Notes under the pieces: model-generated
Database searches by the model: none
Told to the model about the DNA's origin: nothing
Seen by the model: only the letters and a program-made list of their open reading frames with translations
Assembly (NCBI GenBank): GCA_005805375.1
Contig: SYMT01000528.1
Span: 1 to 33,195 of the forward strand
Source: Actinomycetota bacterium
GTDB lineage: Bacteria > Armatimonadota > SYMT01
Direction of reading: 5' to 3'
DNA: 33,195 bases
Made by a program: the position numbers and the translations under genes
Part shown: positions 26,974 through 33,195 of the stretch, in pieces
Numbering within the stretch: the first letter of the stretch is position 1
Layout of the letters: the number at the start of each line of letters is the position of its first letter

Positions 26974-29900
26974 ATGAATCTGACTCGCCTCTCGATCCAA
27001 CGCCCGATCGTCCTGCTCATGCTGCTGGCGGCGCTGATGGTGCTGGGCTGGAAGGCTCGCCTGGGGCTTCCGGCCGAACTGGATCCGCGGGTCGAGATTC
27101 CGGTGGTGAATATCAGCGCGGTATTCCCGGGTGCTTCACCGGAGGAAGTGGAACTGCGTCTTACTCGACCGCTGGAAGACGCAGTCGCCACGGTGGGGAA
27201 CGTCACGAACATCAGTTCCCGATCGGTGGAGAATCTCTCGATCGTAACCGTCCGGTTGAAGCTGGGCACCGACATCAACGCGGCGGCGGCTGATCTGCGG
27301 GCGCGAGTGGACGCGGCGCGTCCATTGCTTCCGGAGGAAGTCGAAGCGCCCCAGGTCACCAAGTTCGACTACAACGCCCGGCCGGTGATGGTGCTCGGCG
27401 TTGTGGGCGACGGGGCGCCCGAAGCGCTGCGCGCTCTGGTGGACGAAACCATCAAGCCGCGCCTGAGCCGCGTGCCGGGGCTTGGGGGTGTGGCGGTAGT
27501 GGGGGGACGCACTCGCGAGATCCAGGTGCGCGTTGATCCGGATCGGCTCGCACAGTACGGCATTTCCCTCACGGAACTGCTGCGCCCAGTCGGTGCTGCT
27601 TCCCGTTCCGTTCCCGCCGGCAATCTGGTGCAGGGACGCAGCGACATCTCGGTCCGGGTCGTGGGGGAGTTTCGCAGCCTGGCGGATCTGGCCGCCACGC
27701 CCCTTCCCCCGGCGCCGGATCGCCGCCCGTCGGCGGCGTATATGGATCGGAATCCCGGCGTGCAGCCCTCGCTGCGGTTGGGCGACCTCGCCGTCATCCG
27801 GGACACCACGGTGGAGCCCGAGCAGATCACCCGCATCGGCCGGAGAGATAGCATCGCGCTGATTATCACGCGGGTGGCCGACGCCAATTCGGTCGAGGTG
27901 GCCGACGGCGTCAAGGAGGCGCTGAAGGAACTGGCGGGCGACCTCCCGTCCGGTATCCGCCTCACGATTCTGCAGGACCACTCGCAGGCTGTCGCCGACG
28001 CGCTCGAGGACATCAATGCGACGTTGATCCTCGGGGCACTCCTGGCCGTGCTCGTCGTCTATCTGTTCCTGCACAGCGTGAAGGACACGCTGATCGTCGC
28101 GTGCTCGATCCCCACTTCAATCATCGTCACCTTCATCGTGATGTACTTCGCCGGTTTCTCGCTGAACCAGATGACGATGCTGGCTCTCTCGCTCTCGGTG
28201 GGCATCCTGGTGGATGACAGCATTCTCGTACTGGAGTGCATCCACCGGCACCGGGCGATGGGCAAGGAACCTGAGGCAGCAGCCCTGGATGGCCGGCAGG
28301 AGATCGGTCTGGCCGACGCAGCGAACACCTTCGTGGACGTGGTCGTCTTCGTGCCGATTGCGTTCATGGGCGGCATCGTAGGCCAGTTCTTTCGCCAGTT
28401 CGGCATCACCATTGCGGCTGCAACGCTGGTGTCGCTCTATGTCTCCTTCACGCTGACCCCAATGCTGGCGGCCCGCCTGTTGCGGAAAGGGGAGGGATCT
28501 CACGAGTCGCACAACGGGTTCGCGCGCTGGTTCGAAGCGCGTTACGCCCGCGTGGAGAACCGCTACCGGCGGGTTCTGGAGGCTGCGCTCCGTCACCGCT
28601 GGACTGTGTTTTGCCTCGGCTTCGGGTCGCTGGCCGCAGTGGGCGCCGTCGCCTGGCAGGCGATCGGGTTTGACTTCACTCCGTCCGTAGATCGAGGTCA
28701 GGTCACCGTCGAACTGGAGTTGCCCCCCGGCACCTCGCTGGAGGTGACGAACAGAGTGCTGTCCCGCGTCGAACGCGAGGCCGGGCAACTCCCGGAGGTG
28801 GACCCCGACCGCATGCTCGCGAGCGCCGGGGAGATCCTGGGAGGGTTCGGCTCGCTCCCGGACCGCGGGACGCACCTCGGCCAACTCACTTTGATGCTGC
28901 GCGAGAAGCAGGGCTTCGTGGAACGCCTGCTGCACCCTCGCGGCGAACCGGGCAGGCGCATGCGTACGGATGAGCAAGTGGCGGCCGACCTGCGCCGGCG
29001 GTTGGAGGCGCCCGCGCTGTTCCGGATGTTCTCCGGCGCGGCCGTCACGGTTGCCGCCGCGCGCGGCCTCACGGGCGCCCGCGCGCCCGTCGAGATCGAC
29101 CTGTACGGCGCCGATCTGCGGGAACTGGAGCAGGTCGCCGCCGAGGCGACGCGGCGATTGGCACAATCCCCGGTCTTGCGCAACGTGAATTCCTCGTTCC
29201 GACGCGGTGATCCGGAACTCCAGGTCGTGCTGAACCGCGAACGTGCGGAGGAGCTACTCGTGAGCCCGGCGGAACTCGCCGGGGTGCTCCGAACGGCTGT
29301 CGCAGGGAATACGGATTACCGCCTGCGAGAGGGGGACCGCAGCCTCCCTATTCGCCTGCAACTGGCTCGGGGAAACGGAGAGAGCCGCGCGGTAGGTCCG
29401 GACGAACTGGAGAATCTGCTCCTGACATATCGAGGACCGACGCCCGTCTACGTGGCGGATGTGGCGGATTTCCGGCTGGGGACGGGGCCGACCCGGATCT
29501 TGCGCTCGAATCGCACCCGCAACGTGTTGCTCTCGGCGCAGGTGCGCGAAGGCGTCGCCCTCGGAGCTGCACAGACAGCCGCGGACAAGGCGCTTGAAGA
29601 CATGCACTGGGGAGGCGTCCGCCAGGAGTGGGGGGGCGACGTCAGCGATATGGCGGAGAGCGCCGGGCTGATGACGGGCGCCCTCCTCCTCGCCATCGCC
29701 CTCTCCTACATGCTGATGGCTGCGCTTTTCAACAGCTTGTTGTCGCCACTCGTCATCATGATGAGCGTACCGATGGCGCTCGTGGGTGGGCTCCTGGGCC
29801 TGATCGTCACCGGTGCGACCATGAACATCGTCTCGATGATTGGGATTGTGATGCTCGTGGGCCTCGTTTCCAAGAACGCGATCCTGCTGGTAGACTATAC

Positions 29901-30249
29901 CAACACCCTGCGCCACTCCGGGCTCACCCGAGAGGAGGCCCTGATCCGCGCCGGGCCCGTGCGCCTGCGGCCCATCCTGATGACCACACTCTCCACCGTG
30001 TGCGCCATGACTCCCGTCGCGCTGCAGATCGGCCGGGCAAGCGAGATGCGTGCGCCGATGGCGATCGTGGTGATCGGCGGCCTGATTCTTTCTACCGTAC
30101 TCACGCTCATTGTGATTCCGGTGATGTACACGTTCTTCGACGACCTGACCGGCCTCCTGGTGGGGGCACGCAAGGCGTCCACCGGTGCCCGCGCCCTCTC
30201 GCGGCGCCGACCACAGACCAGTTCGCCCGTTCCCCCGCTTCCAGAGTAG
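26974..30249 (+). CDS. RND-family efflux permease (AcrB/HAE1-like), 1091 aa
   Basis: MNLTRLSIQRPIVLLMLLAALMVLGWKARLGLPAELDPRVEIPVVNISAVFPGASPEEVELRLTRPLEDAV; SLSVGILVDDSILVLECIHRH; MIGIVMLVGLVSKNAILLVDYTN. Confidence 0.96.
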   Translation: MNLTRLSIQRPIVLLMLLAALMVLGWKARLGLPAELDPRVEIPVVNISAVFPGASPEEVELRLTRPLEDAVATVGNVTNISSRSVENLSIVTVRLKLGTDINAAAADLRARVDAARPLLPEEVEAPQVTKFDYNARPVMVLGVVGDGAPEALRALVDETIKPRLSRVPGLGGVAVVGGRTREIQVRVDPDRLAQYGISLTELLRPVGAASRSVPAGNLVQGRSDISVRVVGEFRSLADLAATPLPPAPDRRPSAAYMDRNPGVQPSLRLGDLAVIRDTTVEPEQITRIGRRDSIALIITRVADANSVEVADGVKEALKELAGDLPSGIRLTILQDHSQAVADALEDINATLILGALLAVLVVYLFLHSVKDTLIVACSIPTSIIVTFIVMYFAGFSLNQMTMLALSLSVGILVDDSILVLECIHRHRAMGKEPEAAALDGRQEIGLADAANTFVDVVVFVPIAFMGGIVGQFFRQFGITIAAATLVSLYVSFTLTPMLAARLLRKGEGSHESHNGFARWFEARYARVENRYRRVLEAALRHRWTVFCLGFGSLAAVGAVAWQAIGFDFTPSVDRGQVTVELELPPGTSLEVTNRVLSRVEREAGQLPEVDPDRMLASAGEILGGFGSLPDRGTHLGQLTLMLREKQGFVERLLHPRGEPGRRMRTDEQVAADLRRRLEAPALFRMFSGAAVTVAAARGLTGARAPVEIDLYGADLRELEQVAAEATRRLAQSPVLRNVNSSFRRGDPELQVVLNRERAEELLVSPAELAGVLRTAVAGNTDYRLREGDRSLPIRLQLARGNGESRAVGPDELENLLLTYRGPTPVYVADVADFRLGTGPTRILRSNRTRNVLLSAQVREGVALGAAQTAADKALEDMHWGGVRQEWGGDVSDMAESAGLMTGALLLAIALSYMLMAALFNSLLSPLVIMMSVPMALVGGLLGLIVTGATMNIVSMIGIVMLVGLVSKNAILLVDYTNTLRHSGLTREEALIRAGPVRLRPILMTTLSTVCAMTPVALQIGRASEMRAPMAIVVIGGLILSTVLTLIVIPVMYTFFDDLTGLLVGARKASTGARALSRRRPQTSSPVPPLPE

Positions 30250-30279
30250 GCCACACTTCCGAGACCGAGGGCTATCGCC

Positions 30280-31692
30280 ATGCGCCTCCGACCCAGGACC
30301 CCCCGAATTCTGCTGCCTCTCGTCGGCGCGGCCCTGGCGCCGGCGCTCATCGGGCCAGCTCCCGCCCAGCAGTCACGGCCGAACCTGATCTCCATCGTGA
30401 CCGACGATCAGGCCCACTGGTCCATCGGGGCGTACGGGAACCGGCAATCCCGCACTCCGAACATGGACCGTCTCTGCCGGGAGGGCGCCCGCTTTCTCAA
30501 CGCGTTCACGGCGACTCCGGTCTGCTCACCCAGTCGCGCCACGTTTCTCACGGGCCGCTACGGCACCCAGGTCGGGATCACCGACTACCTGACCCCGGAC
30601 GAGCAAAACCGCGGGCTGGGCCTGCCGGAGAGCGCGACTACATGGCCGCAGGTGCTGCAGCGGCAGGGGTATCGTACCGCGCTGCTTGGGAAGTGGCACC
30701 TGGGCGCCAGACCCGAGTTTCACCCGACGCGTCGCGGCTTCGATCTCTTCTATGGCTTCCTCGGCGGCGGCAATACCCCGATGAATCCGACATTGGAGGT
30801 CGAGGGCCGCGAAACGCGCCTCACCGGCGCACTGCCCGACCTCCTTACCGATCGCGCCCTCGAGTTCATCGGCGAGAATCGCGATCGGCCCTTCGCCCTG
30901 CTCCTGCACTTCCGCGCTCCGCACCTGCCGTATGGGCCGGTCCCGGCAGCGGACAGTGCGCCGTTCGCGGATCTCGATCCGACGATTCCAAGCTTTGCGG
31001 GCCTGGACAGGGAGCAGGTGAAGCGCTGGACCCGTGACTATTACGCCAGCATCCACAGCGTAGACCGCAATCTGGGGCGGCTGCTGGCGCAATTGGACGA
31101 ATTGAATCTCGCCCGGCGCACGGTGGTGAGCTTTACCAGCGACCACGGCTACAACATCGGGCACCACGGCATCCACACAAAAGGGAACGGCGTCTGGGTC
31201 CTCGGCGGCCAGACCGGTCCCAAGCGTCCGAACATGTGGGACAACTCCGTCCGCGTTCCGCTGGCGATTCGCTGGCCCGGCGTCATCCGCGCCGGGCTCG
31301 AAATCCCGCAGATGGTCTCGAACGTGGATACCTTTGCCTCAATGCTCAGCCTCCTCGGCGTACGCCTCCCGGCGGGCGCCCGGCATCAGGGCGCCGACTT
31401 CTCGCCGCTCTTGCGCGGGGAGCAGATCGCGTGGCGAGACACGCTGTTCGGGCAATACGACCTGCACAACGTGGGCCTGGCGTACATGCGGATGATCCGA
31501 ACCGAGGACTGGAAACTCGTACGGCACTACCGGTCCAGCGGCCTGGACGAGCTGTACGATCTCCGCAGCGATCCAGGCGAGACGCGGAACCGGTGGAGCG
31601 ATGCCGCCCTGCGCCCCGTTCGCGACGACCTGCTCACGCGCCTCGTCACCTGGCAGCGATCCATCCGCGACCCCGAGGCGCCCCGCAGGTGA
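30280..31692 (+). CDS. Exported sulfatase
   Basis: Signal peptide, [52 protein letters not shown] formylglycine motif, [21 protein letters not shown]. Confidence 0.94.
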   Translation: MRLRPRTPRILLPLVGAALAPALIGPAPAQQSRPNLISIVTDDQAHWSIGAYGNRQSRTPNMDRLCREGARFLNAFTATPVCSPSRATFLTGRYGTQVGITDYLTPDEQNRGLGLPESATTWPQVLQRQGYRTALLGKWHLGARPEFHPTRRGFDLFYGFLGGGNTPMNPTLEVEGRETRLTGALPDLLTDRALEFIGENRDRPFALLLHFRAPHLPYGPVPAADSAPFADLDPTIPSFAGLDREQVKRWTRDYYASIHSVDRNLGRLLAQLDELNLARRTVVSFTSDHGYNIGHHGIHTKGNGVWVLGGQTGPKRPNMWDNSVRVPLAIRWPGVIRAGLEIPQMVSNVDTFASMLSLLGVRLPAGARHQGADFSPLLRGEQIAWRDTLFGQYDLHNVGLAYMRMIRTEDWKLVRHYRSSGLDELYDLRSDPGETRNRWSDAALRPVRDDLLTRLVTWQRSIRDPEAPRR

Positions 31693-31871
31693 ATCGAGGG
31701 GCAGGAACCGGGTTGATGTGAGGATTCCGCACTGCGCGCCCCGGTAATTTCGCCGCCTCGGAAGGAGTATCGGCGCCGGTTGGCGCACTTCTACCATGTC
31801 AGGTTTCCTCCGTTCGGGTACAGCGAGCGCCCGGCCAAGTCCGGTACGGGCGCGCGTGCAGGAGAACCGCT

Positions 31872-32693
31872 ATGCGACGCAAGGGTTTCACCCTCATCGA
31901 ACTACTCGTGGTGATCGCGATCATCGCGATACTTGCCGCCATCCTCTTCCCCGTGTTCGCCCAGGCGCGTGCCGCGGCGCGGTCTACGATGTGTTCCTCG
32001 AACATCCGGCAGCTCGGACTCGGGCTTCTGATGTACCTCCAGGACTACGACGAGCGTTTCCCGCCCCCCTACACGGAAAACCAGCCGACCAACGTGACTC
32101 CGCCGGGAGGCTACTTCTTCTTCCTGACGTCCATCTGGACGTGGCAGAACTTCTCGATGGCATACGTCAAGAACGAGAAGATTCACGAGTGCTCGGAGGG
32201 GTATTCAGAGCGAGCTACCCGAAACGGATTGAAGGCCCGTGCTCACGGGAGCTACGGAGCCAGCCTTCACATCCTTCGCAGTCCGATTGACCAGGCCGTG
32301 ACAGGGAGGGCGCCGGAGACCGTCGCTGCTCTTATTGCACCCGCCGATGCGTACCTGCTGATGGACTCCGGATTCTACACGACGGACTGCCCGCGGATGC
32401 AGAACGCTGTCGTCCATAGCTTCTACCTCCCAGGCGCCAAGCAAAACAACCGTCCCGGTCGCGGACAGGCGTACTGGCAGGCTTCTACGGTGGGGCCCGC
32501 GAGTGACATCGCTCGTGACGCAGTAAGCGGTCGGCACAACGGCGGCATCCACGTCTGCTTCGCTGACGGGCACGTGAAGAAAATGCAGCCGGACTCGGTA
32601 CTCTGGAAGCCGGATTCGTGGAACCCGACCGGCGGCGCTCTGCCGGCTGGTGTGGCCGCCAATCCGACCTGCGTTGCGGGCCCCTTCCAATAG
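31872..32693 (+). CDS. Type II secretion pseudopilin-like protein (DUF1559/H-X9-DG type)
   Basis: Prepilin leader [67 protein letters not shown]-terminal [17 protein letters not shown]. Confidence 0.93.
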   Translation: MRRKGFTLIELLVVIAIIAILAAILFPVFAQARAAARSTMCSSNIRQLGLGLLMYLQDYDERFPPPYTENQPTNVTPPGGYFFFLTSIWTWQNFSMAYVKNEKIHECSEGYSERATRNGLKARAHGSYGASLHILRSPIDQAVTGRAPETVAALIAPADAYLLMDSGFYTTDCPRMQNAVVHSFYLPGAKQNNRPGRGQAYWQASTVGPASDIARDAVSGRHNGGIHVCFADGHVKKMQPDSVLWKPDSWNPTGGALPAGVAANPTCVAGPFQ

Positions 32694-32719
32694 AGTCGGA
32701 AGGCACGCGACGATCACTT

Positions 32720-32758
32720 GGGTGACATGCGCGCGACGAATCCGCGCGCATGTCACCC
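32720..32758. terminator. Perfect hairpin, 16-bp arms, 7-nt loop, downstream of the pseudopilin; putative terminator without T-tract
   Basis: gggtgacatgcgcgcg - acgaatc - cgcgcgcatgtcaccc; 26 nt after the pseudopilin stop; followed by gccacgagtg, no T run. Confidence 0.6.
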
Positions 32759-33068
32759 GCCACGAGTGAGTTCTGGAGGGCGCATGACGCTCTCTTCAGA
32801 CCACTCATACCGCGCTTGACGCACTACTACTGCTCCGAGCACGCCATCGCAACGAGATCGGCGGAGTCCGCCGGGCTCCCCGTCGCTCCGAGTGAGAGGT
32901 GGCCGGCCGCAGAGCCCGGTGTCCCACTCCAAGACCCCTTGTGTGCGGTCCTCGCGGAGAGCGACAACTCCACGAGGAAGAGCAGAGGCCAGGGTCCCGC
33001 GGCATCTGGGCGAGGTCTTGATCTGGCACGTGTCGCCGCGCCAGTCCCGCGATCCCGGTGCGAGAGCG

Positions 33069-33105
33069 CCCGCTGGCCCGCCCGGCGGCGGGCGCGGCCA
33101 GCGGG
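33069..33105. other. GC-rich stem-loop, 16 pairs with one bulged C
   Basis: cccgctggcc cgcccg (gcgg) cgggcg c ggccagcggg. Confidence 0.6.
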
Positions 33106-33195
33106 CCCGCTGCCGCGCCGGCCTCCCCGCACAGTGACCCCGCGGGGGATGTGCAGGGACGCGTGCTGAGACAGCGCGGCGCTGAGTGCCGCGGC

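Noticed and set aside
27136-28074. Minus-strand 312-aa ORF
   Set aside because: Antisense to the RND permease; no domain.
29628-31037. Plus-strand 469-aa ORF
   Set aside because: Out-of-frame overlap with the RND permease and sulfatase, both with clear motifs.
32750-33169. 139-aa plus ORF at the right edge (and overlapping minus ORFs)
   Set aside because: Starts within the hairpin, no recognised domain, several overlapping frames of similar quality.

Overview
High-GC bacterial chromosomal segment, probably Armatimonadota-like: the pseudopilin at 31872 starts [33 protein letters not shown], a form I associate with that phylum (inference only). The window has about 25 supportable CDSs. They include: a degraded, apparently frameshifted Rpn/PD-(D/E)XK-like nuclease fragment at the left edge; an HlyD-type adaptor with two FtsX-like ABC permeases and no ATPase; a PLP aromatic-amino-acid decarboxylase; a ThuA / exported methyltransferase / small unknown / PhyH dioxygenase cluster; trpF; a kynurenine-formamidase-like cyclase divergent from a Gfo/Idh/MocA oxidoreductase; a Tat-exported sugar isomerase; an FHA protein directly upstream of an RlaP-like nucleotidyltransferase; a SAF-like oxidoreductase; a cytochrome c'-like protein; an alpha/beta hydrolase; two sulfatases; B-box and zinc-ribbon proteins; a TolC-HlyD-AcrB efflux system; and a DUF1559-like pseudopilin. 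No rRNA, tRNA, CRISPR array or intact transposon was recognised. No clearly new multi-gene system is proven. The best leads are the FHA/RlaP pair, the exported SAM-methyltransferase cluster, a 44-bp-period palindromic repeat in a roughly 700-bp gene-poor gap, and a perfect 16-bp-arm hairpin after the pseudopilin. All product calls are by reading motifs; no database search was run.
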